A DNA stretch of 64,000 nt from RHLJ01 sp965247355. Its GTDB lineage: Bacteria; Bacteroidota; Rhodothermia; Balneolales; Balneolaceae. Under the pieces are notes generated by a model. It saw only the letters and a list, made by a program, of their open reading frames with translations. It was not told the DNA's origin and did no database searches. Positions 1-8,839 of the stretch are shown one piece after another (within the stretch, counting starts at the first letter, position 1; every line of letters starts with the position of its first letter). Both the position numbers and the translations under genes were made by a program. The stretch is taken from the NCBI GenBank assembly GCA_965247355.1, contig OZ252011.1, positions 2,542,001 to 2,606,000 on the forward strand. The letters are read 5' to 3'.

Positions 1-444
1 TCGTTTTGAAATATTCAGATATCCGGCAATTTCATCATTAGAAAGTCCTTCAAAGCGACTCAAAGAAAAAATAAGCCGGCATTTAGGAGGCAATTGAGAT
101 ACCGCTTTTTCCAATACCTTCCGGAATTCATCGTCTTCGGTAAACTCTTCTTCTTCCGGAGCTCTCTCCAATTGAAGGATATGTTCGCTCTCTTTCTTTT
201 GGGCTTTCAATTTATCAAAAGCCATATTTCGTGTCATTGATATCAGGTACGTTTTGAGATTATCAACCTCAGAAAGAATGGACTGCTTATTCCATATCTT
301 CATAAAAATTTCCTGCACTATATCTTCAGCCGAACTCTCTTCTTTTAAAATATACACCGCCACCTTAAAAATTATCGGGTGATAATTTAGATAGAGCTCC
401 CTAAACTCCTTTTCTGTAAAGTGGTTCTCCGACTGACTTCGCAT
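1..444 (-). CDS. ECF RNA polymerase sigma factor, Bacteroidota expansion type (3' end outside window)
   Basis: The reverse strand reads open from an ATG at 444 to the window edge, about 148 residues. The start of the protein has a sigma-70 region 2 signature: an LYLNYHPIIFKVAVYIL helix, then a run containing AEDIVQEIFMKIW and TYLISMTRNMAFDKLK. After an acidic linker comes region 4, with LPPKCRLIFSLSRFEGLSND and EIAGYLNISK at the cut end. This matches the sigma-70 family expanded in Bacteroidota, which often pairs with anti-sigma FecR-type regulators; any partner lies outside the window. The start was chosen because no other in-frame start lies before lhgO. It lies 47 bases downstream of the lhgO stop on the same strand. 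The C-terminal helix-turn-helix is cut off by the window, not by a mutation. Confidence 0.88.
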   Translation of the reverse strand, partial: MRSQSENHFTEKEFRELYLNYHPIIFKVAVYILKEESSAEDIVQEIFMKIWNKQSILSEVDNLKTYLISMTRNMAFDKLKAQKKESEHILQLERAPEEEEFTEDDEFRKVLEKAVSQLPPKCRLIFSLSRFEGLSNDEIAGYLNISKR

Positions 445-491
445 ATATGCCCATAAGTTAGTGAGCCCATAACGAAATCCGGCGCAATTAG

Positions 492-1718
492 TTACAGGCT
501 AAACTCTGTCTTTACTTTTTTGACAATCTCGTCGGCAATAGAAAGTCCGGCCGTAGCTGCAGGACTTGGAGCATTCAACACATGAATTTGTTTCCCGGAT
601 ACTTCAAAATAGAAGTCATCGAGAATCTCTCCGTTTGGTAGAAGTGCCATTGCACGAACTCCGGCAGGCGAATGCTCCAGATGTTCTTCCCGTACCTCAG
701 GAATGAGCCTCTGAAGTCCTTTCACAAATGCTTTCTTCGAGAATGAACGCTTATACTCATCCAGGCCCATCCGCCAGTGTTTTGCGGCCATCTTTCGGAA
801 TCCTTTGAAAAGCAACGCCTCAAATCCTTCCTTCAAATCGAAGGCAAATTTGTTGTAGCCTTCCCTTTTAAAAACGAACACGGCATTGGGTCCACATTCA
901 ATTCCACCCAAAGCCATTCTTGTGAAATGCACTCCCAAAAATGGAAATTCGGGATTCGGAAGAGGATAAATAAGATGTTTAACTAAATATTCAGCATCCG
1001 CCTTCAACTCGTAATATTCCCCCTTAAAAGGAACAATTTGAACCGGAGATTTCACGCCCGCACTTTCAGCAACCTTGTCACTGTACAAGCCGGCACACCC
1101 GATTAAATGTTTAGTTTTAAACGATGATGTGCTGGTTGTGACCGTTATTTCATCTTTTGATTCTTTAATGCCGGTTACTTTCTGACCGAACAATACTTTT
1201 CCATTTTTGGCTTCCAGCAATTCCCGGAGCTTTACACACATCCCACGGTAGTCAACGATACCTGTACAAGGTACTTTGATCGCTCCGACTCCTTTTACAT
1301 GCGGCTCAATTTCAGCCAGTTCTTCAACCCCGATTTTCTCAATACCTTCAATTCCGTTCTCAAGTCCACGCTGATATATATTTTCGAGACGTGGAAGTTC
1401 AGCCTCTTCCGTAGCCACAATTACTTTCCCGCATATATCAATGGCTACGCCATGCTCATTGCAAAAATCAACCAGCTGATGCCTTCCATCAATACAGTTC
1501 TTTGCTTTATAGCTTCCCGGCTTGTAGTAAATTCCTGAATGAATCACCCCTGAATTTTTCCCGGTTTGATGAGCTGCAACCCGGTCTTCCTTTTCGAGCA
1601 CAAGGATTTCTGCCTCCGGAAACGCCAGCGAAAGTTTATATGCTGTCGATAACCCGACTATTCCTGCCCCAACAATGATAAAATCAAATATAGCGTCTGC
1701 CTCTGAAGAATTTTGCAT
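492..1718 (-). CDS. lhgO: L-2-hydroxyglutarate oxidase (FAD-dependent, DAO family)
   Basis: A 408-residue flavoprotein predicted to oxidise L-2-hydroxyglutarate to 2-oxoglutarate, passing electrons to the respiratory chain; the substrate assignment comes from family similarity. The N-terminus has the FAD dinucleotide-binding motif GAGIVG at residues 17-22, and the family-typical HQTGKNSGVIHSGIYY block follows. The C-terminal part carries the glycine-rich SPAATAGLSIADEI segment that closes the FAD site. The longest open frame begins at a TTG; the ATG two codons later (1718) is the better start. The gene stands alone, divergent from the TlpA-like gene, with the partial sigma gene following it. 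Length matches the LhgO/YgaF family. L-2-hydroxyglutarate is a side product of malate dehydrogenase, so this is probably metabolite repair. Confidence 0.9.
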   Translation of the reverse strand: MQNSSEADAIFDFIIVGAGIVGLSTAYKLSLAFPEAEILVLEKEDRVAAHQTGKNSGVIHSGIYYKPGSYKAKNCIDGRHQLVDFCNEHGVAIDICGKVIVATEEAELPRLENIYQRGLENGIEGIEKIGVEELAEIEPHVKGVGAIKVPCTGIVDYRGMCVKLRELLEAKNGKVLFGQKVTGIKESKDEITVTTSTSSFKTKHLIGCAGLYSDKVAESAGVKSPVQIVPFKGEYYELKADAEYLVKHLIYPLPNPEFPFLGVHFTRMALGGIECGPNAVFVFKREGYNKFAFDLKEGFEALLFKGFRKMAAKHWRMGLDEYKRSFSKKAFVKGLQRLIPEVREEHLEHSPAGVRAMALLPNGEILDDFYFEVSGKQIHVLNAPSPAATAGLSIADEIVKKVKTEFSL

Positions 1719-1871
1719 CCCCAAAGATAAGATTCATCCGCAAAAAGGTCAGCCTTTGATCCAGATTTATTCATGTTTTTTGTATTTCTCTCTATCAAGC
1801 TGTTAAGGATTGCCAATTACACTTTTCTCGACCATTCTTCTTATCTTTTTGAAAACTATTTTAATTACTTC

Positions 1872-2411
1872 ATGAAGAAAAAACTAATTACACCACTATT
1901 TCTCATCGCGCTGTTTGTGATGATTTCCTGCTCTTCTCAGAAAGCTCAGAATCCAAGGCAACTAAGTGAAGAAGAAGCACGGATTGAAGCTGTACTTCAA
2001 CGAGCTTCTTTCGTGAATATGGAAGGTGAGGAAGTGTACCTCGCCGATTATAAAGGAAAAGTGGTAATGATTGATTTCTGGGAAACCTGGTGTGGGCCCT
2101 GCCTGATGGTATTCCCGGCAATGGATTCCCTTAAAAAAGAATATGGCGACGATTTTGAAGTACTCGCTGTAAATACTCTTACCGCCGATACTCAGGAAGA
2201 TGTAGTGGAATTTATCGCAAACAATGAGTACGACTTCGAATTTTCTGTAGATGCGAATGATGTAGGAGCCGAAGTGATTTCATTGGGTATCCCATTTAAA
2301 GTATTTATCGATCCCGAAGGCTTTTTGATTAAAGCTGAATTAGGTTCAGCTGGAACTGAAGGGGATTATTTGAAAGCCAAAACGATTATAGAAGACAATA
2401 AAAAATCATAG
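1872..2411 (+). CDS. TlpA-family thioredoxin-like lipoprotein
   Basis: The chosen ATG gives a 179-residue protein with a lipoprotein signal: MKKK, a hydrophobic stretch and a lipobox ending at Cys20 (VMISC). The mature part is a thioredoxin fold with the redox motif WCGPC at 73-77, preceded by VVMIDFWET. The cis-proline region is IPFKVFIDPEG. An open frame continues 33 codons upstream, but those residues give no sensible signal peptide, so the internal start is preferred. Family members act outside the cytoplasmic membrane as thiol-disulfide reductases, for example in cytochrome c maturation; the partner here is unknown. It ends 12 bases before ahcY on the same strand, so the two may share a transcript, although no functional link is obvious. 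Confidence 0.85.
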   Translation: MKKKLITPLFLIALFVMISCSSQKAQNPRQLSEEEARIEAVLQRASFVNMEGEEVYLADYKGKVVMIDFWETWCGPCLMVFPAMDSLKKEYGDDFEVLAVNTLTADTQEDVVEFIANNEYDFEFSVDANDVGAEVISLGIPFKVFIDPEGFLIKAELGSAGTEGDYLKAKTIIEDNKKS

Positions 2412-2423
2412 ACTGAATAACAT

Positions 2424-3731
2424 ATGCCACAAGTAGAAGAAAAATTAGCCTATAAAGTAAAAGACATTGGCCTGGCCAGATATGGCCGACAGGAAATCGA
2501 GCTTGCAGAAGCTGAAATGCCTGGCTTAATGGCTATCCGAGAAGAATATAAAGCAGAACAGCCACTTAAAGGCGCGCGTATTGCCGGGTGTCTTCACATG
2601 ACCATCCAGACCGCTGTGTTAATTGAAACACTGGTTGAATTGGGTGCAGATGTAACCTGGTCATCGTGTAATATTTACTCCACTCAGGATCATGCCGCTG
2701 CAGCAATTGCAGAAGCAGGAGTCCCTGTATATGCATGGAAAGGAATGACCGAAGAAGAATTTGACTGGTGCATTGAGCAAACCATTTTCTTCCCGGACGG
2801 CCAGCCATTGAATATGATTCTTGATGATGGTGGCGACCTTACCAACATGGTATTGGATAACTATCCGGAATTAGTAGACGGTATTAACGGAATCTCTGAA
2901 GAAACCACTACCGGTGTACTTCGCCTGATCGAACGCGAGCGAAAAGGAACCCTTCCTATCCCGGCGATCAACGTAAATGATTCTGTTACAAAGTCTAAGT
3001 TTGATAACAAGTACGGCTGTAAAGAATCTGCTGTAGATGCTATTCGTCGTGCCACGGATGTTATGATGGCTGGTAAAGTTGCTGTTGTTGCAGGATATGG
3101 AGACGTAGGTAAAGGAACTGCTGCATCACTCCGCGGAGCAGGTGCACGTGTTATTGTAACCGAGATTGATCCCATTTGTGCACTACAGGCGGCCATGGAC
3201 GGTTTTGAAGTGAAGCGTATGGAAGATGCAGCTCCACGAGCTGACATTGTGGTTACTGCAACCGGTAATAAAGATATCCTCACCGGAAAGCATTTCGAAA
3301 GCATGAAAGACAAAGTAATTGTAGGAAACATCGGTCACTTTGATAACGAGATTGATGTTGCCTGGCTGAAAGCGAATGCAGAAGAAGAGAACATCAAACC
3401 ACAGGTTGATATCTTCACCCTTAAATCAGGAAAGCAGGTTGTACTTCTTTCTCAAGGTAGACTAATGAACCTTGGTAATGCTACCGGTCACCCATCTTTT
3501 GTGATGAGTAACAGTTTCACCAATCAGACCCTGGCTCAGATTGCACTCTGGAACCGACCTGAAGAATTCGAAGTCGGTGTACATGTGCTTCCTAAAGCGC
3601 TTGATGAAAAAGTAGCCCGACTCCACCTATCCAAAATTGGTGCAGATCTGGAAACACTTTCTGAAGAGCAGGCTGAATATATTGGTGTTCCGATTACCGG
3701 ACCCTATAAGTCTGACGAATACAGATATTAA
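2424..3731 (+). CDS. ahcY: Adenosylhomocysteinase (S-adenosylhomocysteine hydrolase)
   Basis: A 435-residue enzyme that reversibly splits S-adenosylhomocysteine into adenosine and homocysteine, completing the activated methyl cycle after methyl transfer. The sequence is strongly conserved throughout: the substrate-binding block around HMTIQTAVL, the NVNDSVTKSKFDN stretch with the catalytic lysine/aspartate region at about 183-195, and the NAD-binding GYGDVGKG at 224-231. It ends with YKSDEYRY, the C-terminal tail that reaches into the NAD site of the neighbouring subunit in this family. The length is that of the bacterial form lacking the long insertion. The start ATG is 12 bases after the upstream stop. 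Convergent neighbours lie beyond the following tRNA. Confidence 0.97.
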   Translation: MPQVEEKLAYKVKDIGLARYGRQEIELAEAEMPGLMAIREEYKAEQPLKGARIAGCLHMTIQTAVLIETLVELGADVTWSSCNIYSTQDHAAAAIAEAGVPVYAWKGMTEEEFDWCIEQTIFFPDGQPLNMILDDGGDLTNMVLDNYPELVDGINGISEETTTGVLRLIERERKGTLPIPAINVNDSVTKSKFDNKYGCKESAVDAIRRATDVMMAGKVAVVAGYGDVGKGTAASLRGAGARVIVTEIDPICALQAAMDGFEVKRMEDAAPRADIVVTATGNKDILTGKHFESMKDKVIVGNIGHFDNEIDVAWLKANAEEENIKPQVDIFTLKSGKQVVLLSQGRLMNLGNATGHPSFVMSNSFTNQTLAQIALWNRPEEFEVGVHVLPKALDEKVARLHLSKIGADLETLSEEQAEYIGVPITGPYKSDEYRY

Positions 3732-3744
3732 TCTAAGAATCCTG

Positions 3745-3760
3745 TCCGTCGACTGACGGA
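3745..3760. repeat. Short hairpin, GACT loop (TCCGTC-GACT-GACGGA)
   Basis: A perfect 6-bp stem with the 4-base loop GACT, embedded in a longer imperfect inverted repeat (CCTG ... CAGG, 3741-3765) just after ahcY. No T-run follows, so it is a poor intrinsic terminator. The same architecture with other stem bases occurs inside hsdM at 10511-10526, which suggests a small mobile or structured repeat. It may also help protect the ahcY mRNA end. Confidence 0.5.
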
Positions 3761-3784
3761 TCAGGATCGTCTGACCCCTCTCTG

Positions 3785-3810
3785 TCTCTCCCCTGATATC
3801 AGGGGAGAGA
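3785..3810. repeat. Perfect 26-bp palindrome between ahcY and tRNA-Arg
   Basis: A perfect, loopless 26-bp palindrome centred on GATATC with arms reading TCTCTCCCCTGAT. It is too long for chance in 160 bases. It is not followed by a T-run and lies 54 bases after ahcY and about 84 before the tRNA. As RNA it could form only a tight hairpin; as DNA it may be part of an intergenic repeat like those at 12-14 kb, which also use CCCC/GGGG-rich arms. Confidence 0.55.
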
Positions 3811-3841
3811 ACTTGTTAAGAAAATTACTTGGCGAATTTGA

Positions 3842-3872
3842 TTGTGCTGGGGCTATAAAGTCCTTATCTTTA
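3842..3872 (+). promoter_or_regulatory. Putative promoter of tRNA-Arg, Bacteroidota-type -33/-7
   Basis: TTG at 3842-3844, a 20-base spacer, then TATCTTTA at 3865-3872, a 7 of 8 match to the Bacteroidota -7 element TAnnTTTG. The expected start of transcription is around 3878, some 15 bases before the mature tRNA. The match is by eye and the element is short. Confidence 0.45.
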
Positions 3873-3893
3873 GGGCTCTTTATTTATTGAAAT

Positions 3894-3967
3894 GCACCCG
3901 TAGCTCAACTGGATAGAGTACCTGACTACGAATCAGGCGGTTACAAGTTCGAATCTTGTCGGGTGTA
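3894..3967 (+). tRNA. tRNA-Arg (anticodon ACG)
   Basis: The cloverleaf folds fully. The acceptor is GCACCCG with CGGGTGT, giving a G1-U72 wobble. The D arm is GCTC/GAGT. The anticodon stem CCTGA/TCAGG holds the loop CTACGAA with anticodon ACG, which reads CGN arginine codons after A34-to-inosine editing by TadA. A 5-base variable loop and a T arm ACAAG-TTCGAAT-CTTGT follow. The discriminator is A at 3967. CCA is not encoded and would be added after transcription. A strong terminator follows at 3981. Confidence 0.95.
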
Positions 3968-3980
3968 CACCTAAATAATA

Positions 3981-4017
3981 AGCCTCTCGGATTTTCACAA
4001 CCGGGGGGCTTTTTTTG
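3981..4017 (+). terminator. Rho-independent terminator of tRNA-Arg
   Basis: A 10-bp stem (AGCCTCTCGG with CCGGGGGGCT, two G-T pairs) around a 10-base AT-rich loop, followed by seven T residues. It separates the rightward tRNA transcript from the leftward hsdR gene, whose stop is at 4039. Confidence 0.85.
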
Positions 4018-4038
4018 TTTGGGAACAGCTTTTCTTTA

Positions 4039-7000
4039 TCAGCTGTTATTTTTTTTAAAATTCTCTGCCTGCTCAAAGATCTCTTTGTACACCTCGTCCC
4101 GGTCTACAGGAGGATAATCGTTTTCGGCGAGTAAGATGATAAGATCGACTTTAAGTTCAGCTTTAATTTCCGATCTTTTACTCCAGTCGGTGTATTTGGC
4201 TTTATCGTCTACTACTACTTTTACTTTTTGTGATAGGGGAATAAGTTTCTCATCGGGATATTCAAAATCGTATTTACGGGCTAATTCTTTAAGGATATCA
4301 TAGAAAGCCTTTTCTTCGAAATCGATCCCCAATTCCCCATACGAATCACGCTCTTTCTTCATATCGTAGTACAAGTTGATGATCTCATCTGTAAAATCCT
4401 CCAACACCTCGCTACGCAATACATCTACTTCTTTGCGTTCATTGTAGCGTTTCACTAAGGCTTCCATTCTCTTCGTAAAGTCTATTCCTTTCACTTTGTT
4501 TATTTTCTTAAAATCCTCAATGGCTTTGGCCAGCAACTTCTGAAGTAGCTTAATTTTGGTATTGGGCATCTTGATCTTATCCAGCTTGGCAAGATATTCT
4601 TCATCAAAGAGATCAACTTCTGATTCACTCTCATCACCTAACTTAAATATTTCTTCTACCCCTTCACTTTCTATAGCCTCCTGAATCATCTCACGGACTT
4701 TCGCATTCATTTGAGCTGTATCAGGGGCATTCCCTTTTGTTAGCTTAAACAGAATGGAGCGAACTGCCAGATAAAAATGAATCCGATCCCGTTCAAACTG
4801 AATAAATGCATCGCTTCCGGCACAAATATCGTAAGCAGCTTTCAATCGTTTTACCAGATACATAAATCGATGCTCTAAATCTTCGGTCTTTTGAACATAT
4901 TCCACGGCCATATTTAAGGTGTGAAGCTGTTCAACCGGACTCCCACTATAATACTTGGAGGCATCGTATTTATGGAAAATAGCATCCAGCAAATCCAGGT
5001 GATCTTTAACCACTATGATTGATTGCTGAATATCCTCAAAGTTTTTGCGGTCTTTTTTGTTGTAGTGGGCTAAAGCCTGATTCATCTTCTTTTTGATGCC
5101 GATGTAATCCACCACCAAGCCCTTGTCTTTGCCCTCATATTTCCGGTTCACCCGCGAAATGGTTTGCACAAGGGTATGCTTCTGAATGGGCTTATAGATA
5201 TACATGGTATCCAGGAACGGGACATCAAAACCGGTAAGCCACATATCTACTACAATCGCAATCTTGAAATTGGATTTGGCTTTCTTGAACTGCCGGTCTA
5301 ATTCCTTGCGATCCTTTTTGGTACCCAGCATGTTATACAGCTCTTTGGGATCGTCTTTACTTCGAGTCATGATAATTTTGACCCGCTCTATGGGCTTAAT
5401 CTCTTTTTTTTCTTTCTCGGTGAGCTCTACCCCTTCTTCTGCTACCCGAATCTCGTTCCACTCTGATCGTAGCGCAATTACCCGCTGGTAAAACGCATAG
5501 GCAATTTCACGGTGACTACACACAAACATGGCTTTACCTTTTACGGTAGCACCTTCCTCAACCCGTGCTTCATAATGTTTAATGAAATCTTTAGCCAAGG
5601 TATCCAGCACATCAGGATCACCAAGGATCGTATTCATATTAGTGGTGGCTTTCTTGCTTTCCTCCACCTGATACTCATTCGCTCCTTCCATCACACACGA
5701 ATCGTAATACGCTTCAATTTCATGGATTTTGGAGTTATCGAGGATAATTTTCGTCGCTCTGCCTTCATACACAATCGGAATGGTGATATCATCTTTCACC
5801 GACTCATTCATGGTATAAGTATCTACTACTTCCCCGAATACGTCCATAGTGGCATCGACTGGAGTTCCGGTAAAACCAACATAGGTAGCATTGGGCAGGG
5901 AGTCATGCAGGTACTTCGCAAAGCCAAAGGTTCTTTTCACACCATCTTTGGTTACCCTGACTTTCTGATCGAGATTCGTTTGGCTTCGGTGCGCTTCATC
6001 CGAGATACAAATCACATTTGTCCGCTCGGTAAGTAATTCAGTGTCTTCGGTGAATTTGTGGATGGTTGTAAGAAAAACACCCCCGCTATTTCTACCTTGT
6101 AATTTCTCCCGTAAATCATTCCGACTTTCCACGGTTTGTACGTGTTCATCGCCTATAAAGCCTTTTGCTTCTACAAACTGCTCCGAAAGCTGATCATCCA
6201 GGTCGGTTCGGTCGGTGATCAACACAATGGTTGGACTTGAGAAGTACACACTCTTCATCAACAAGCGGGTGAGGTACAACATCGTGTAGCTTTTCCCACT
6301 TCCGGTTGCCCCGAAATAGGTACCGCCCTTCCCATCGCCATCCGGTTTTTGATGAGCTTTAATGTTTCGAAACAATGCTCTTGCCGCGTAATACTGTGGA
6401 TAGCGACATACAATTTTATCTTCTCTTTTCGAGCTATCCGGCAGGAAAATGAAATTATGAATGATGTCCGTGAGTCGTTCTTGATGGAACATCCCCCTAA
6501 GCATGGTATACAACGATTCGATTCCATCCACTTCCTCTACTTCGCCTTCTACCCTTCGCCAGGCATACAGAAACTCATACGGAGCGAAAAATGAACCTGC
6601 TTTATTATTGGCTCCATCGCTGATGACAATAATCGCATTGTACTTAAACAGATCGGGAATATCCCGTTTATAACGCGTGGTTAACTGAACGTAGGCATTG
6701 TGGATAGTAGCATTTTCCCGAATCGCGCTTTTGAATTCAAACACCACTACCGGCAGACCATTGATATAGATGATACCATCCGGAATGCGCTTATGATAGA
6801 TTTCAATTTCAAGCTGATTCACCATCCTGAAGCAATTATTGGCCATCACCTGGTAATCAATCAGCTGAATGAACAGATCCTTTTTACTTCGGTCTTCCCG
6901 TTTCAGGTTGAAACCATCGGAGAGCATTTTCATGAATTTCTTATTGCTCTCATAGAGGTCCGAGGAAGGAAGCCGTTCCAAATCGCGGATAATTTGTTCT

Positions 7001-7179
7001 ACTTCGCCTTCTGTGATTTCATCCTGCTTGTAGCGCTCGAATAAATAGTTCTCCAGATCGGAGATGATTAATACATCCTCCGGAGATCGTTCTATTTGTT
7101 CTCCGGTGTAGTGCGCATACCCCTGCTCCTCCAGGAGGGTTACGATTGCTTCTTCTAAACGCGTTTCGGTGAATTTCAT
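4039..7179 (-). CDS. hsdR: Type I restriction enzyme, restriction (R) subunit
   Basis: A 1046-residue motor and nuclease subunit that translocates DNA and cuts it when the HsdMS complex meets unmethylated sites. The N-terminal nuclease has the PD-ExK residues: PDG with D134, then E148 and K150 in FEFK. The SF2 translocase shows Walker A GATGSGKS at 290-297, motif Ia region ITDRTDLDDQL, DEAH at 394-397 (ISDEAHRSQ), GFTGTP, and a late QTISRVNR motif VI. The C-terminal charged helical region is the usual HsdM/HsdS contact part. It starts 32 bases after the hipA stop with no terminator in the gap, so it is probably co-transcribed with hipBA rather than directly after hsdS. Nothing visible is broken. 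Confidence 0.95.
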   Translation of the reverse strand: MKFTETRLEEAIVTLLEEQGYAHYTGEQIERSPEDVLIISDLENYLFERYKQDEITEGEVEQIIRDLERLPSSDLYESNKKFMKMLSDGFNLKREDRSKKDLFIQLIDYQVMANNCFRMVNQLEIEIYHKRIPDGIIYINGLPVVVFEFKSAIRENATIHNAYVQLTTRYKRDIPDLFKYNAIIVISDGANNKAGSFFAPYEFLYAWRRVEGEVEEVDGIESLYTMLRGMFHQERLTDIIHNFIFLPDSSKREDKIVCRYPQYYAARALFRNIKAHQKPDGDGKGGTYFGATGSGKSYTMLYLTRLLMKSVYFSSPTIVLITDRTDLDDQLSEQFVEAKGFIGDEHVQTVESRNDLREKLQGRNSGGVFLTTIHKFTEDTELLTERTNVICISDEAHRSQTNLDQKVRVTKDGVKRTFGFAKYLHDSLPNATYVGFTGTPVDATMDVFGEVVDTYTMNESVKDDITIPIVYEGRATKIILDNSKIHEIEAYYDSCVMEGANEYQVEESKKATTNMNTILGDPDVLDTLAKDFIKHYEARVEEGATVKGKAMFVCSHREIAYAFYQRVIALRSEWNEIRVAEEGVELTEKEKKEIKPIERVKIIMTRSKDDPKELYNMLGTKKDRKELDRQFKKAKSNFKIAIVVDMWLTGFDVPFLDTMYIYKPIQKHTLVQTISRVNRKYEGKDKGLVVDYIGIKKKMNQALAHYNKKDRKNFEDIQQSIIVVKDHLDLLDAIFHKYDASKYYSGSPVEQLHTLNMAVEYVQKTEDLEHRFMYLVKRLKAAYDICAGSDAFIQFERDRIHFYLAVRSILFKLTKGNAPDTAQMNAKVREMIQEAIESEGVEEIFKLGDESESEVDLFDEEYLAKLDKIKMPNTKIKLLQKLLAKAIEDFKKINKVKGIDFTKRMEALVKRYNERKEVDVLRSEVLEDFTDEIINLYYDMKKERDSYGELGIDFEEKAFYDILKELARKYDFEYPDEKLIPLSQKVKVVVDDKAKYTDWSKRSEIKAELKVDLIILLAENDYPPVDRDEVYKEIFEQAENFKKNNS

Positions 7180-7211
7180 CCCTGTTTGTTCCTCACGTCA
7201 CTACCATTGTA

Positions 7212-8492
7212 TTAGTTGTCCGCTAATCGAAATGCATTCGATTTCAATTCTATTTCTGTTCTGGAAATCCCGGCTTGTTCAGCCAGTGTTAGCCAGGACT
7301 TAACCGCAGCTATAATATCTGTGATAATTTGTTCTGCTGCTTCTTTTTTTAGCCTGAAGTATGGAGCTACCGATCGTGCCAGATCCAGATCTAAGGCATT
7401 ATCATTTTCTGACACATTCAGTTTAAGCCCATAACTTTGTTCCACCGGGTTTATATCATACGCAGGGGACAACTCCCAACCCGATGGAGTTAATATGAAT
7501 CCATGATTTCGCAAATGATCATCGGTATTACTCACGCACATGCTGAACACTATTCTCCGCCATAGTTGATGAAGGTTTTCGGTCACATTTGAACCGTTTG
7601 TAATCAAAAACTCCACCAACTCCAGATAACTGACTCCATCCTGATAGTCGTTTCCATCGGTGTAGCCTAATAAGGTCATTGCAGAGGCAAAGTGAAGCCT
7701 GTTATTATCCACGGTTCGGTCGAATCGTTTCGTTAAAAATGTATGATTGGGTAAAGAGAATTGCCGGGCTTGGGATTCCGCCATATTGATACCGGCATTC
7801 AACGCCATTTGATAGGTAACCCATTCCCATGCGCCAATATCGCAGGAATCATTCTTACTGGGGAATTTTGCAATCCAAAGATGCCCGTTTTCATCAACCA
7901 CACTTGCTTTGGGACGAGCACCACCTAATGAAGAACCCGGTGCAATGAGCATATTTAACCAGTTGAGGTATTCAGGGTCATTTATCACATCATCTTCTTC
8001 CAGGCGTAAACTAATCTGTTCCAGTTCCCTGATGGAGGTCCAGGGTGGAGCGGCCAGAGCTCTGTTATCGTTTAAAAACGGTCCGTCTTCTTCCAGTTTA
8101 AAGCGAAGCCCGCCCATACGATGTTCATCAAATACCCCCAATAAATAATCGGTTTCGAATAAGGTGTTGGCAGAGCGCTCTTCTTTTCTTGCCAGTGCTG
8201 CTTCACGCCTTCGCATAAGTACCCTTCCCCACCGGTCGGGAGAGGAATCGGTAAATACTCCAAAATTTGGTTTCTCTTTATCACTTAGGTATTGTCTGCC
8301 CACAAACAATTGAAGATCAGGATCTATCACTTGCGCATAAGGATTTTCCAGCCACTCCTCTGCATAAGAAAATGAAAACACTTCACTGCCTCTCACTCTT
8401 TCCGAGCCAAGCGTTCCCACCCGTTGTGACCCACTAAGACCTTCCCAGTCGGCAAACACAAAAAGGGTTCTATAGTTGGTTGAATTTGCCAT
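7212..8492 (-). CDS. hipA: HipA-family serine/threonine kinase toxin
   Basis: A 426-residue protein of the HipA family, kinases that in E. coli phosphorylate glutamyl-tRNA synthetase and cause growth arrest; this target is not known here. The N-terminal subdomain has SPDRWGR at 84-90. The P-loop-like GSSLGGARPK lies at 186-195, the ATP lysine is in LWIAKF (K209), the catalytic loop is SNTDDHLRNHG at 321-331, and the metal-binding AYDINP follows at 344-349. All kinase residues expected for activity look present. A longer open frame overlaps hipB, but the ATG at 8492, one base after the hipB stop, is the sensible start and gives translational coupling. The gene sits between hsdS and hsdR, which is unusual. 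Confidence 0.92.
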   Translation of the reverse strand: MANSTNYRTLFVFADWEGLSGSQRVGTLGSERVRGSEVFSFSYAEEWLENPYAQVIDPDLQLFVGRQYLSDKEKPNFGVFTDSSPDRWGRVLMRRREAALARKEERSANTLFETDYLLGVFDEHRMGGLRFKLEEDGPFLNDNRALAAPPWTSIRELEQISLRLEEDDVINDPEYLNWLNMLIAPGSSLGGARPKASVVDENGHLWIAKFPSKNDSCDIGAWEWVTYQMALNAGINMAESQARQFSLPNHTFLTKRFDRTVDNNRLHFASAMTLLGYTDGNDYQDGVSYLELVEFLITNGSNVTENLHQLWRRIVFSMCVSNTDDHLRNHGFILTPSGWELSPAYDINPVEQSYGLKLNVSENDNALDLDLARSVAPYFRLKKEAAEQIITDIIAAVKSWLTLAEQAGISRTEIELKSNAFRLADN

Positions 8493-8493
8493 G

Positions 8494-8805
8494 CTATTTC
8501 TTCGGAGCTCTGTGTTTTGTACTGATGTCTGCATCTTGCAGCTTTCTGCCCAGCTCATCATCTTTGGCAAGTAATAACATATCTTTCTCCAAGCCCAGCA
8601 CTCTTAATACATTAATGAGATGCCCCATGCTTATGCCGGCGTCGCCTTTCTCCAATCGTACTAAGGTGGAACGACTAATACCCGCACGTTCTGCTACTTG
8701 TTCACTGCTTAGTTTTCTTCGAAGCCTTGCAAGTTTTATCTGTTCGCCCGCCGTTGCCAGTATGCGTTCTATTTTTGGTAATAAGGTTGCGCTATTATTT
8801 GCCAT
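8494..8805 (-). CDS. hipB: HipB-like antitoxin, XRE-family repressor
   Basis: A 103-residue protein with a Cro/C1-type helix-turn-helix at about residues 21-75: IKLARLRRKLSSEQVAERAG, then ISRSTLVRLEKG. It should bind and neutralise the HipA kinase encoded one base downstream and repress its own promoter, as known HipB proteins do. Two identical 18-bp dyads at 8808 and 8840, around the predicted -7 box, are good operator candidates. The C-terminal tail is charged and short, matching the flexible tail of HipB. It lies 73 bases after the hsdS stop, so it has room for its own promoter, and hsdR falls under that promoter too. Confidence 0.9.
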   Translation of the reverse strand: MANNSATLLPKIERILATAGEQIKLARLRRKLSSEQVAERAGISRSTLVRLEKGDAGISMGHLINVLRVLGLEKDMLLLAKDDELGRKLQDADISTKHRAPKK

Positions 8806-8807
8806 AA

Positions 8808-8825
8808 TGTTTTATTAATGAAACA
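8808..8825. promoter_or_regulatory. HipB operator candidate, proximal copy
   Basis: The 18-bp imperfect dyad TGTTTTATTAATGAAACA, two bases upstream of the hipB start codon. Outer arms TGTTT/AAACA are perfect. It overlaps the putative -7 box. An identical copy lies 32 bp upstream, about three helical turns away, so bound dimers would be on the same face of the DNA. Confidence 0.65.
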
Positions 8826-8831
8826 AATATA
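8824..8831 (-). promoter_or_regulatory. Putative -7 element of the hipB-hipA-hsdR promoter
   Basis: Read on the reverse strand this is TATATTTG, a perfect match to the Bacteroidota -7 consensus TAnnTTTG. It lies between and partly under the two operator dyads. The -33 element is not a perfect TTG; TGTTTC at the right spacing (20 bases) lies inside the distal operator. Repression by HipB binding is therefore geometrically natural. Confidence 0.5.
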
Positions 8832-8839
8832 CTGTTTAT

